Source: Pseudomonadota bacterium
Lineage (GTDB): Bacteria; Pseudomonadota; Gammaproteobacteria; Enterobacterales; Enterobacteriaceae
DNA length: 22,686 nt
NCBI GenBank assembly: GCA_023454395.1
Contig: JAEYFY010000383.1
Coordinates: 1-22,686 of the forward strand
Direction of reading: 5' to 3'
How positions within the stretch are numbered: position 1 is the stretch's first letter; the number at the start of each line of letters is the position of its first letter. The position numbers were made by a program, and so were the translations under genes. Of the stretch, positions 1-6,744 are shown piece by piece. The notes beneath the pieces were generated by a model that did no database searches, was not told the DNA's origin, and worked only from the letters and a program-made list of their open reading frames with translations.

Positions 1-2
1 CA

Positions 3-551
3 ACAGAATTGCATGAAACGGCTGATGGTGAACGTAATCGTGATGCTATGATTATTCATAATTCATCGCCAGTTGAAGTTCGCTACGACGAAATTAATCC
101 TATTTTGCTTGATAATTGTTATGTTAGTGAAAATGAAATCGATTTTAATAAAATTTCAAATGAGCTAGATAATTTAAGTAAAAAAGCAGAGTGTGTTGTT
201 ATCGAAGGTAATGGTGGTTGGCGTTATCTTCTTGATGATAATACTTTTTATTCTGATTGGGTGGTGAAAGAACAAATTCCAGTTGTTTTGGTTGTTGGTA
301 TTCAACCAGGCTGTGTCAATCACTCAATATTAACAGCGCAATCTATTATCAATGATGGTGTTAAATTAGTAGGTTGGGTTGCGAACAGAATAAATCCAGG
401 ATTACCTTATTACGCGAAAATTGTGGAAAGGCTGTCTCAGCATATTCCTGCACCGCTGATTGGTGAAATCCCGTATTTATTACGTCCTGAAGAACGTGAT
501 CTCTCTTGTTACCTCGATTTAAGTCAGTTAGAAATTGCTGTACCTGCTTAA
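3..551 (+). CDS. bioD2: Dethiobiotin synthetase, BioD2/YnfK-like (5' end outside window)
   Basis: ATP-dependent dethiobiotin synthetase acts in the cytoplasm at the penultimate step of biotin synthesis, closing the ureido ring of 7,8-diaminopelargonate with CO2. The frame is open to the left edge, reading TELHETADGERNRDA before the first possible start (a TTG at 9), so the P-loop N-terminus lies outside the window. Visible family features are the VVIEGNGGW segment (the family's VxEGAGGW nucleotide-binding motif), a VPVVLVVG-like strand, LVGWVANRINP and the closing GEIPYL...EERDLSCYLDLS. The ynfD, ynfB and ydfG homologues follow, matching the gene set around E. coli ynfK rather than a bioBFCD operon, so I favour the BioD2 paralogue. 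Which paralogue it is remains inference. Confidence 0.88.
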   Translation, partial: TELHETADGERNRDAMIIHNSSPVEVRYDEINPILLDNCYVSENEIDFNKISNELDNLSKKAECVVIEGNGGWRYLLDDNTFYSDWVVKEQIPVVLVVGIQPGCVNHSILTAQSIINDGVKLVGWVANRINPGLPYYAKIVERLSQHIPAPLIGEIPYLLRPEERDLSCYLDLSQLEIAVPA

Positions 552-812
552 GAGAGAATATAAAAGAGAAAATATCAATAAGTAACGAAGTGGATTGCTA
601 TCTGTTTTTAAACGATACCAAACTTGTTACTTTTAAATGCCTGATGATTAAATTCATTGGGTGTTTTTATTTTTTCTGATTTAGTCTCAAGCATAATTAA
701 TGATAAAAATCGCACTCAATATTAAGACTAAATAAGATAGAACGGATCAGATAAAATCGTTGAAAGATCATGCAGATCTATAATGAAAATACTCACACTT
801 ATCATTAAATCA
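552..812. other. Intergenic stretch without a gene
   Basis: No convincing ORF on either strand. The only structure I see is a long-loop imperfect inverted repeat, AAGTAACGAAGT at 580-591 against ACTTGTTACTT at 622-632, which could be a weak transcript end for the biotin gene. The gap ends at the strong hairpin at 813-845. Confidence 0.5.
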
Positions 813-845
813 TAAAACGCCCGATAAAGTTTATCGGGCGTTTTA
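813..845. terminator. Strong bidirectional rho-independent terminator
   Basis: A perfect 15-bp stem (TAAAACGCCCGATAA at 813-827, its complement at 831-845) encloses a 3-base loop. An A-run leads it and a T-run follows it, so it can work on both strands. It lies between the convergent bioD2 (+) and ynfD (-) genes, which is where a shared terminator is expected. Confidence 0.92.
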
Positions 846-904
846 TACCTGAAAAGTTATCAACCTATATCAGGATTAGTCGATATGATTTTATCAACTA
901 TAGA

Positions 905-1141
905 TTAATGACGAGTATAAACAATCTTCTTACTGTCATTTTCGCATGTTCCAACAACCTTACCTTCTGTTTGTGCAACTTGATCGTTTTCAACGACAGT
1001 TAGAGTAAAGTTAGCGGCTGGCACACCATTATTAACGATTTTTTGTTGAATAGACTCAACGACTTCATCACAACCCGCATTCGCGGCTAAAGGTGCAAAT
1101 GCAACTAGTGTGGCCATTACTGCAAATACATATTTTTTCAT
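905..1141 (-). CDS. ynfD: DUF1161 small periplasmic protein, YnfD-like
   Basis: A 78-residue exported protein of unknown function. It has a signal peptide with a hydrophobic core at residues 4-18 and likely cleavage after AANA (residue 22). The mature part starts GCDEVVESIQQKI and carries two cysteines, Cys24 and Cys66, spaced as expected for a disulfide. The pattern C-E-V-x-I-x-x-KI-NNGVPA...FTLTVV matches E. coli YnfD (DUF1161). A good ribosome site (AAGGAGAGA) precedes the ATG. It ends about 60 bp from the strong terminator at 813-845 and lies 52 bp downstream of the ynfB-like gene, so the two may be co-transcribed. The family has no assigned biochemical role that I can state. Confidence 0.88.
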   Translation of the reverse strand: MKKYVFAVMATLVAFAPLAANAGCDEVVESIQQKIVNNGVPAANFTLTVVENDQVAQTEGKVVGTCENDSKKIVYTRH

Positions 1142-1193
1142 ATCATTCTCTCCTTGTTTTATGGAGTAAACATCACTGTTTTACACTATTTTC

Positions 1194-1550
1194 TTACGGA
1201 TTAACAGGGCGACCAGTATTACTGTCTAAACAACGACGAGTTTCAGGCTCCCAATATGCATAGACATTCGCGCTTTTCAGACAAGCATCTCGCTCATCAA
1301 TGGCTTTATCTATTTTATTAAATTCAGTTTTTTCCCGCTGATTGATTTGGGTTCGAAGCTCACGCTTTTGATCCCAGTCTTCTTTCATTTGTCGAGCTTG
1401 TTCTTTATCTAAGACATTGTCATAGCCATTGCCATTAATGGTTACATTAGTTGAAGCGGCAACAGAAGAAAAAGAAGACACTGATAAACCAAGAAATAAG
1501 GAGAACACCATGGTTCTGATGACTTGTTTCTTAGTTAGTGTGTTTATCAT
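1194..1550 (-). CDS. ynfB: UPF0482/DUF1283 family exported protein, YnfB-like
   Basis: A 118-residue predicted periplasmic protein of unknown function. The N-terminus is a signal peptide (basic KKQVIR, then hydrophobic [14 protein letters not shown], small residues SVAAS near 29-33). The middle is charged and probably helical ([20 protein letters not shown]). The C-terminus, [18 protein letters not shown], closely follows the end of E. coli YnfB (AYWEPNTLRCLDRRTGR, recalled from memory). Two cysteines, Cys90 and Cys107, probably pair. It sits between ydfG and ynfD on the same strand with no terminator-like hairpin separating it from ynfD. Identification rests on the conserved tail, cysteine spacing and neighbours. 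Confidence 0.87.
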   Translation of the reverse strand: MINTLTKKQVIRTMVFSLFLGLSVSSFSSVAASTNVTINGNGYDNVLDKEQARQMKEDWDQKRELRTQINQREKTEFNKIDKAIDERDACLKSANVYAYWEPETRRCLDSNTGRPVNP

Positions 1551-1650
1551 GGTTGCTATCCTCTAAAGTTATGTAGCTATTACTCTCAATGACTATTATA
1601 TCTTAATTATTATAGCTGATACCTTAATAAAAAATGTGTTTTCAGTGCAT

Positions 1651-2400
1651 TTAGTTTTGACGATGAACACTTAACCCCGCAAATGACTGACTTACAGGCA
1701 TCATTTCTAAGGTATTGATATTCACATGAGCAGGTAATGTTGCTGTCCAATATACTGCTTCTGCTACATCTTCAGGTGTTAATGCATTTGCATTAGCATA
1801 AGTTTGCTCAACTTTATCACTATCGCCTTTAAAACGAACTAATGAAAACTCTGTACCACCAACAAGCCCTGGCTCGATATCGGTCACGCGGACTTTTTTA
1901 CCTTGGAGATCAGCTCGTAATCCTAAGCTAAATTGCTTAACAAATGCTTTAGTCGCACCATAAACATTTCCGCCCATATAAGGCCAAGACGCTGCTGTTG
2001 AACTGATATTAATAATATGACCTTGGTTTCTTTCTACCATAAAAGGAAGAATAGCGCGGGTGACATGAACCAGACCTTTATTATTTGTCTCGATCATCGT
2101 ATCCCAATCATCAAGATTGGCTTTATCGGCGGTATTTAAACCTAGGGCTAATCCTGCATTATTAACCAACACATCAATTTCACGCCATTTTTCAGGTAGT
2201 TGTGTATAAATCTCACTGACTGCTTTTTTATCTGTAACATCTAGCTGTAATGGATAAAATTGTTCACCTAGCTCTTTATGCAAGTTATTCAGTTTATCCA
2301 AACGACGAGCAGTACCAATAACTTTATGTCCATGGCTGATAAAATGACGAGCAATGGCTTCACCAAAGCCAGCAGAAGCACCCGTAATAAAAATAATCAT
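1651..2400 (-). CDS. ydfG: NADP-dependent 3-hydroxy acid / malonic semialdehyde reductase YdfG
   Basis: A classical short-chain dehydrogenase of 249 residues. In E. coli, YdfG oxidises L-allo-threonine and L-serine with NADP and reduces malonic semialdehyde to 3-hydroxypropionate in the uracil (Rut) pathway. The Rossmann motif TGASAGFG is at 6-13 and NNAG at 80-83. The catalytic residues Ser134, Tyr147 and Lys151 (YxxxK) are in the family positions. Basic residues Arg32 and Arg33 after the second strand fit NADP preference. The segments DIEPGLVGGTEFS and LPAHVNINTLEMMPV are YdfG hallmarks. About 100 bp separates it from the downstream ynfB-like gene. Length and motifs indicate an intact enzyme. 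Confidence 0.95.
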   Translation of the reverse strand: MIIFITGASAGFGEAIARHFISHGHKVIGTARRLDKLNNLHKELGEQFYPLQLDVTDKKAVSEIYTQLPEKWREIDVLVNNAGLALGLNTADKANLDDWDTMIETNNKGLVHVTRAILPFMVERNQGHIINISSTAASWPYMGGNVYGATKAFVKQFSLGLRADLQGKKVRVTDIEPGLVGGTEFSLVRFKGDSDKVEQTYANANALTPEDVAEAVYWTATLPAHVNINTLEMMPVSQSFAGLSVHRQN

Positions 2401-2604
2401 TTAATTACCCTCGATAGTTATAATGATTGAAAGTAAAAGGCTATCACTAGAAAGAGTCAAGTTTAAAAAGCGGCTTTGTGATAAACCAGGCTAAAAACAA
2501 GATCCTTTTCTTATATGAAAGATTTTTATCTTTAATAATAAGTCAGATTTTTGTTTTCAACTGTAAAGCAAAAGGGGGGGTAGACAGAGCAATTAACAAC
2601 GCTG

Positions 2605-2636
2605 AGGCTGGGTTTATTGGGCAACAAACCCAGCCT
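2605..2636. terminator. Hairpin downstream of osmB
   Basis: An 11-bp perfect stem (AGGCTGGGTTT at 2605-2615, complement at 2626-2636) with a 10-base loop, just past the osmB stop codon. Neither side has a clear run of T, so it is an atypical terminator, or a transcript-end stabiliser. A poly-G run lies nearby at about 2574-2580. Confidence 0.55.
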
Positions 2637-2657
2637 AGCCAAAGAAGACAATATCAA

Positions 2658-2879
2658 TTATTTTTTACCGACTTGGTGACCAATAACGCCACCTAAAACA
2701 CCACCGCCAATAGTGCCTAATGCGCTACCGTCAGTTAAAATTGCGCCACCAATGGCACCTGCACCGGCTCCAATTGCTGTGTTACGATCGCGTTTTGTCA
2801 TGCTAGAACAACCCGCAAGAGAAAAAAGCAGAACAGAAGCGACACACAGTGTTCCAATCTTTTTTAACGTGATATTCAT
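2658..2879 (-). CDS. osmB: OsmB-like osmotically inducible glycine-zipper lipoprotein
   Basis: A small outer-membrane lipoprotein of 73 residues. A longer frame exists from a TTG at 2906, but the ATG at 2879 is preceded by GGAG at good spacing and gives a normal lipoprotein signal, so I use it. The lipobox is LAGC with lipidated Cys24. After it, KRDRNTAIGAGAGAIGGA and TDGSALGTIGGGVLGG form a glycine zipper, ending in IGHQVGK. The whole mature part follows E. coli OsmB closely. In E. coli osmB responds to osmotic shock, stationary phase (RpoS) and the Rcs phosphorelay; no such site was verified here. The gene is divergent from tehA. Confidence 0.92.
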   Translation of the reverse strand: MNITLKKIGTLCVASVLLFSLAGCSSMTKRDRNTAIGAGAGAIGGAILTDGSALGTIGGGVLGGVIGHQVGKK

Positions 2880-3072
2880 TTTTATAAACTCCGATATAAA
2901 GGACAATATAAAGATATCGTTATCGTATTTATACGAGCATCAGAATATTCGGGAACATAAGGGGTGAAAACTCTTAAAATGAGTGAATGCTGATAACATA
3001 CATTTTAAATGCATTAAATCAAAATAAATTTTATTATTTATATTATTATTTGATGCTAATAAGAAAGCATCA

Positions 3073-3106
3073 ATGTAACTATGTCATTTATGTAACTATG
3101 TCATTT
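3073..3106. repeat. 17-bp tandem direct repeat in the osmB-tehA intergenic region
   Basis: The unit ATGTAACTATGTCATTT occurs twice back to back (3073-3089 and 3090-3106), followed by a partial, degenerate copy containing ATGTAAC just before the tehA start. It could be paired regulator half-sites or simple replication slippage. Confidence 0.85.
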
Positions 3107-3126
3107 ATATGAGTTAATGTAACAAT

Positions 3127-4113
3127 ATGATATTGCTAAATAAATTTAAAATACTCTCTTCGCAATTCGCCTCGGGCTATTTTGGTGTTGTATTAGGAAT
3201 GATTGGTACGGGAATGGCATGGCGCTATGCAGCAAAAGAGCACCACTATCCGTCTTTTATCGGTGAAATATTTATTGGTGTAGGTTGCTTGGTTTGGTTA
3301 ACGCTTACGCTGTTTTTATTGGGTAAATGGTTATTTCATCGATATGCTATTCTGGATGAAATTAAACATCCGGTTGCCAGTGGATTTACAAGTTTATTTC
3401 CTGCAACAACAGTCTTAGTATCAATAGGTTTAAGCCCTTATTTACCGTTATTCTCTCTTGTATTGTTTATCCTCGGTGCGCTTGCTCAGTTAGCGTATTC
3501 CAGTTGGTTGATTGGTTATCAATGGAAGGGGGAATATCCTAAAATGGCCACTACACCCGTATTATATTTACCGACAGTGGCGAATAACTTTATCTGTGCC
3601 ATGGCATGTGGTGCATTTGGATTTAATGATTTGGGTATTTTATTTTTTGGTGCTGGCGTATTTTCTTGGTTAAGTTTAGAACCTGCTATTTTAAAAAGAA
3701 TACGTAGTGAAGGGGTAATGGATGAAAAATCACGGCTATCCTTTGGTATTCAATTAGCGCCGGCTTTAGTGGCTTGCAGTGCTTATTTGGCTATTAATGA
3801 TAATCATATCGATTTTTTCGCTAAAATGTTATTAGGCTATGGTCTATTACAACTTTTATTTATGGTGAGGTTAATCCCTTGGTTTATTAAACAGCCATTT
3901 TCATTACCATTTTGGAGTTTTTCCTTTGGAGTCTCGGCATTAGCAAAGGCATCATTAAATATGAGTATGATAGCTAATAGCCATTTCATGCAGTTACTCT
4001 CAACAGCACTATTTATCTTTGCTAATTTAATTATATTACTACTGATTTGGCATTCGTTATTATGGCTTTTTAGAGGACTAAAGCAATTATGTTATCCTTC
4101 TAAAGCACTTTAA
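3127..4113 (+). CDS. tehA: TehA family dicarboxylate/tellurite-resistance inner-membrane transporter
   Basis: A 328-residue integral membrane protein of the tellurite-resistance/dicarboxylate transporter (TDT) family, related to the SLAC1 anion channels, with ten predicted helices. Segments close to E. coli TehA include ASGYFGVVLGMIGTGMAWRYA near the start, HPVASGFTSLFPATT, TTPVLYLPTVANNFI, GAGVFSWLSLEPAIL, IQLAPALVACSAYL and WSFSFGVSALA. These include the conserved pore-lining Phe/Pro-rich helices. E. coli tehA is followed by the methyltransferase gene tehB; here a terminator follows directly, so TehA stands alone in this window. Overexpressed TehA confers tellurite resistance in E. coli, but its natural substrate is probably an anion. 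The start is the ATG at 3127; no strong ribosome site is obvious. Confidence 0.93.
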   Translation: MILLNKFKILSSQFASGYFGVVLGMIGTGMAWRYAAKEHHYPSFIGEIFIGVGCLVWLTLTLFLLGKWLFHRYAILDEIKHPVASGFTSLFPATTVLVSIGLSPYLPLFSLVLFILGALAQLAYSSWLIGYQWKGEYPKMATTPVLYLPTVANNFICAMACGAFGFNDLGILFFGAGVFSWLSLEPAILKRIRSEGVMDEKSRLSFGIQLAPALVACSAYLAINDNHIDFFAKMLLGYGLLQLLFMVRLIPWFIKQPFSLPFWSFSFGVSALAKASLNMSMIANSHFMQLLSTALFIFANLIILLLIWHSLLWLFRGLKQLCYPSKAL

Positions 4114-4123
4114 TAACCATAGA

Positions 4124-4159
4124 AAAAAGAGCCTAAACAAGATTATTTAGGCTCTTTTT
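4124..4159. terminator. Rho-independent terminator after tehA
   Basis: A perfect 14-bp stem (AAAAAGAGCCTAAA at 4124-4137, complement at 4146-4159) with an 8-base loop. A-runs on one side and T-runs on the other let it serve tehA (+) and the convergent small gene at 4215-4508 (-). Confidence 0.92.
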
Positions 4160-4214
4160 ATTTTACGTCGAAAGATAATTTAATAAAACATTAAAAAAGT
4201 GCATTAAGTTAGAA

Positions 4215-4508
4215 TTAAATTCTAATCGGCTTTCTACTTAAAATAGCCACGGTATTACCGATAAACATCGCTGAGTAATATAAAGGAACATAAATCAAGC
4301 CGAGTGCAATCATCATAACACCAATAGATAACATTAACGCTACAGTGCTATCTGGTGAGGTTAATTCTAAAAATCCTTTATCTAATCCTGTTAAAAATAC
4401 CTTTTCTTGTAATTTTGCATATAGCCATGAACTACCAACAAGAACAGCACCAAACCAAAAACTTAGCCAACATAATGCTGAAGTAAAAGACATCATATTA
4501 TTTTTCAT
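4215..4508 (-). CDS. Small multi-pass membrane protein, unrecognised
   Basis: A 97-residue protein I do not recognise. It has about three hydrophobic segments: residues 10-30 (ALCWLSFWFGAVLVGSSWLY), 56-75 (VALMLSIGVMMIALGLIYVP) and a weaker one at 76-90. A loop containing the TGLDKGFLELTSPDST stretch joins the first two. The C-terminus is basic (RKPIRI), which suggests it faces the cytoplasm. The ATG is preceded by an AGGA about 10 bases upstream. The next gene upstream is more than 250 bp away, so it is probably transcribed alone and ends at the shared terminator at 4124-4159. Function unknown. Confidence 0.65.
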   Translation of the reverse strand: MKNNMMSFTSALCWLSFWFGAVLVGSSWLYAKLQEKVFLTGLDKGFLELTSPDSTVALMLSIGVMMIALGLIYVPLYYSAMFIGNTVAILSRKPIRI

Positions 4509-4768
4509 TATTTATTTTCCTTGTCAAATAAAGCATACAATGAGTTATGATATTTTTATAAAAATCAGTTTTTAGATTATATCGATAAATAAAAATAGAT
4601 AAATACATATATGGATAAAATGGCTAAGTGAATATATAAAAAGAGCAAAGTTATTAATTAGCCATTTATAAGTTTCTTATTACATATATCCACATATAAA
4701 GAAACTCTGAGAATAATAACGTTTTGGGATAATTCAAGTTTGGTATTAAAAAGACATCTAAACGTTAA

Positions 4769-5179
4769 TTATTTCCTATACTTTTTAATTTGATAGACAA
4801 AATATCCTATTGCTAACGGTATGATCAATGGGATTAGCACCATTAGATATAATGCACCGCCACCTTTGGCTCCACCGCCATTGATATATTCATCGAAAAT
4901 GTCTTTTGAAAAGTAATGAAGAAATATGTCGTCACTGCATTTTTTAGCGAACGGAAGTAAGGGGATACAGATACAACTATAAATAATAATTAAAATATGT
5001 TTAGTGCCGCTATCACTTAAAAAATAAACAATTGGAATAAAAATAAAAAAACTAAGAAATGATTTACCCCAGAAATCCCAACTTTTTATAAAAAGACGAA
5101 CAGGGTGATTTTTCTTTTTTTCCAATAAGTTTCGTTGTGTTATTTTTTCTTTTGTATGATTTTTGCCACTTTTACTCAT
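4769..5179 (-). CDS. Small membrane protein with a basic N-terminus, unrecognised
   Basis: A 136-residue protein without a recognised family. The first 35 residues are very basic (KSGKNHTKEKITQRNLLEKKKN) and hydrophilic. Two adjacent hydrophobic stretches follow at about 38-80 (SFLSFFIFIPIVYFLS and HILIIIYSCICIPLLPF), then a polar part, a glycine-rich turn GGGAKGGG near 102-109 and a last membrane segment, LYLMVLIPLIIPLAIGYFVY, ending in KKYRK. The ribosome site AAGG lies about 9 bases before the ATG. It is strongly AT-rich, like its surroundings, with no partner gene close by on the same strand. Confidence 0.6.
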   Translation of the reverse strand: MSKSGKNHTKEKITQRNLLEKKKNHPVRLFIKSWDFWGKSFLSFFIFIPIVYFLSDSGTKHILIIIYSCICIPLLPFAKKCSDDIFLHYFSKDIFDEYINGGGAKGGGALYLMVLIPLIIPLAIGYFVYQIKKYRK

Positions 5180-5265
5180 TAAACTACCTTGTTAGAGTTA
5201 GCATTTATTTGTTATTTATACGTATTATTATATTTGATGTGACAAAAGATGAAAAGGCGTGATCT

Positions 5266-5299
5266 TAAATCCGTCAGTAGAATAACACTGACGGATTTA
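5266..5299 (-). terminator. Terminator hairpin after dhaT
   Basis: A perfect 13-bp stem (TAAATCCGTCAGT at 5266-5278, complement at 5287-5299) with an 8-base loop, about 15 bp past the dhaT stop codon. The T-run on the minus strand is short, so termination efficiency is uncertain. Confidence 0.8.
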
Positions 5300-5313
5300 T
5301 CATTTAGGAGAGA

Positions 5314-6477
5314 TTAGAAGGCTTGACGGAAAATCTCAATGATCTCTTTTTCATTACCTTTACGAGGATTAGAGAATGCATTACCGTCTTTGAGTGCCAT
5401 TTCCGCCATATATGGGAAATCAGATTCTTTCACACCCAATTCCCTTAAATGTTGAGGAATACCAATATCCGTAGAGAGGCGAGCGATAGCTGCAATAGCG
5501 CGCTCTGCAGCATCCATCACGGATAATCCTGTGATATTTTCACCCATAAATTCAGCGATATCTGCAAATTTTTCTGGATTAGCAATCAGGTTATAACGCA
5601 GTACATGTGGTAATAACACCGCATTAGCGACACCATGTGGCATATCATATAAACCACCTAATTGGTGAGCCATTGCATGTACGTAACCAAGGTTAGCGTT
5701 ATTAAACGCCATTCCAGCTAAAAGTGAAGCATAAGCCATATTTTCACGGGCTTTCAGGTTTGTTCCCAAGGCTACTGCTTGGCGTAAGTTACGAGAAATT
5801 AAGCGAATTGCTTGAATAGCTGAAGCATCAGTGACTGGATTAGCATCTTTAGAGATATAAGCTTCAACTGCGTGAGTTAATGCATCCATACCTGTTGCTG
5901 CTGTGAGCCCAGCGGGTTTACCAATCATTAACAGTGGGTCGTTAATAGAAACAGAAGGGAGGTTACGCCAGCTTACAATAACAAATTTAACTTTCGTTTT
6001 TGTATTGGTCAGAACACAGTGGCGAGTAACTTCACTTGCTGTACCAGCAGTGGTATTTACTGCAATAATAGGAGGAAGTGGATTTGTGAGTGTTTCAATA
6101 CCTGCATAATTGTAAAGATCACCTTCATGAGTGGCTGCAATACCGATACCTTTACCGCAGTCGTGCGGGCTTCCGCCTCCCACTGTAATTATCATGTCGC
6201 ATTGTTCTTTGCGGAACATTGCAAGACCTTCAAGCACATTAGTGTCTTTTGGGTTAGGTTCAACGCCATCAAATACGGCAACATCAATACCCGCTTCTTT
6301 TAGATAACCGATAGTTTTATCTACAGCACCATCTTTTATTGCTCGTAGACCTTTATCTGTTACCAGCAGAGCTTTTTTACCGCCCAATAATTTGCAACGT
6401 TCGCCAACAACAGAGATAGCACCTGGACCAAAGAAGTTAACATTCGGTACCAAGTAATCAAACATACGATAGCTCAT
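5314..6477 (-). CDS. dhaT: 1,3-propanediol dehydrogenase (iron-containing alcohol dehydrogenase)
   Basis: A 387-residue, NADH-dependent, Fe2+ group III alcohol dehydrogenase that reduces 3-hydroxypropionaldehyde to 1,3-propanediol and regenerates NAD+ in anaerobic glycerol fermentation. The sequence follows Klebsiella/Citrobacter DhaT almost residue for residue from MSYRMFDYLVPNVNFFGP to the FSNPRKGNE...IFRQAF end. The cofactor motif GGGSPHD is at about 100-106. The likely iron ligands are Asp198, His202, His267 and His281, in the motifs GMDALTHAVEAY, GYVHAMAHQLGG and MPHGVANA. In the dha regulon it works with the glycerol dehydratase genes dhaBCE, but neither those nor reactivase genes are in the window, so it is an orphan here. 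Related aldehyde reductases could share this fold, but the resemblance to DhaT itself is very strong. Confidence 0.93.
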   Translation of the reverse strand: MSYRMFDYLVPNVNFFGPGAISVVGERCKLLGGKKALLVTDKGLRAIKDGAVDKTIGYLKEAGIDVAVFDGVEPNPKDTNVLEGLAMFRKEQCDMIITVGGGSPHDCGKGIGIAATHEGDLYNYAGIETLTNPLPPIIAVNTTAGTASEVTRHCVLTNTKTKVKFVIVSWRNLPSVSINDPLLMIGKPAGLTAATGMDALTHAVEAYISKDANPVTDASAIQAIRLISRNLRQAVALGTNLKARENMAYASLLAGMAFNNANLGYVHAMAHQLGGLYDMPHGVANAVLLPHVLRYNLIANPEKFADIAEFMGENITGLSVMDAAERAIAAIARLSTDIGIPQHLRELGVKESDFPYMAEMALKDGNAFSNPRKGNEKEIIEIFRQAF

Positions 6478-6579
6478 GATAAACCTTCCAATATCAGATT
6501 ATTATTCAGATAAATTAAAGTATTAGTGCATTCTCGCCCCATTGGTTATTAAGTCAAGAGAGGTAGCTCATCAATGAGT

Positions 6580-6591
6580 TGAATCGATTCA
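6580..6591. promoter_or_regulatory. 12-bp palindrome upstream of dhaT
   Basis: TGAATCGATTCA is a perfect palindrome about 105 bp upstream of the dhaT start, just downstream (in the dhaT direction) of the FNR-like site at 6608-6621. It may be a regulator site; the regulator is unknown. Confidence 0.35.
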
Positions 6592-6607
6592 TTTAACTTT
6601 GGTTTAT

Positions 6608-6621
6608 TTGATATAAGTCAA
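6608..6621. promoter_or_regulatory. Candidate FNR box upstream of dhaT
   Basis: TTGATATAAGTCAA differs from the FNR consensus TTGAT-N4-ATCAA at one base. Anaerobic activation would suit a fermentative propanediol dehydrogenase. I could not place a convincing -10 at the distance expected for a class II FNR promoter, so this is only a candidate. Confidence 0.35.
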
Positions 6622-6698
6622 CAGGGTGTGCTGGTAATTAATAAGCCAACGTCATCTGATTTGAGAAATTTGAGAAAGAAGCAGGGGGAAACAAAAAA

Positions 6699-6724
6699 TA
6701 AAACACCCGCAAGCAGGTGTTTTA
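6699..6724 (-). terminator. Rho-independent terminator after roxA
   Basis: Arms TAAAACACC (6699-6707) and GGTGTTTTA (6716-6724) pair perfectly around an 8-base loop. On the minus strand the stem runs into a T-rich tract, directly after the roxA stop codon. Confidence 0.85.
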
Positions 6725-6744
6725 TCATATCCAGCAAATATCGC

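Noticed and set aside
2478..2696. 72-codon plus-strand ORF beside osmB
   Set aside because: It crosses the poly-G run and the hairpin after osmB, overlaps the osmB 3' end and shows no protein-like features.
2901..2935. GGACAATATAAAG upstream of osmB as a second copy of the add palindrome
   Set aside because: Only one half-site matches and there is no dyad symmetry.
2713..2967. 84-codon plus-strand ORF opposite osmB
   Set aside because: It is the antisense shadow of the glycine-zipper gene; the proline/alanine-rich translation is an artefact.
6019..6303. Plus-strand ORFs of 68-94 codons opposite dhaT
   Set aside because: They lie wholly antisense to an intact, highly conserved enzyme gene.
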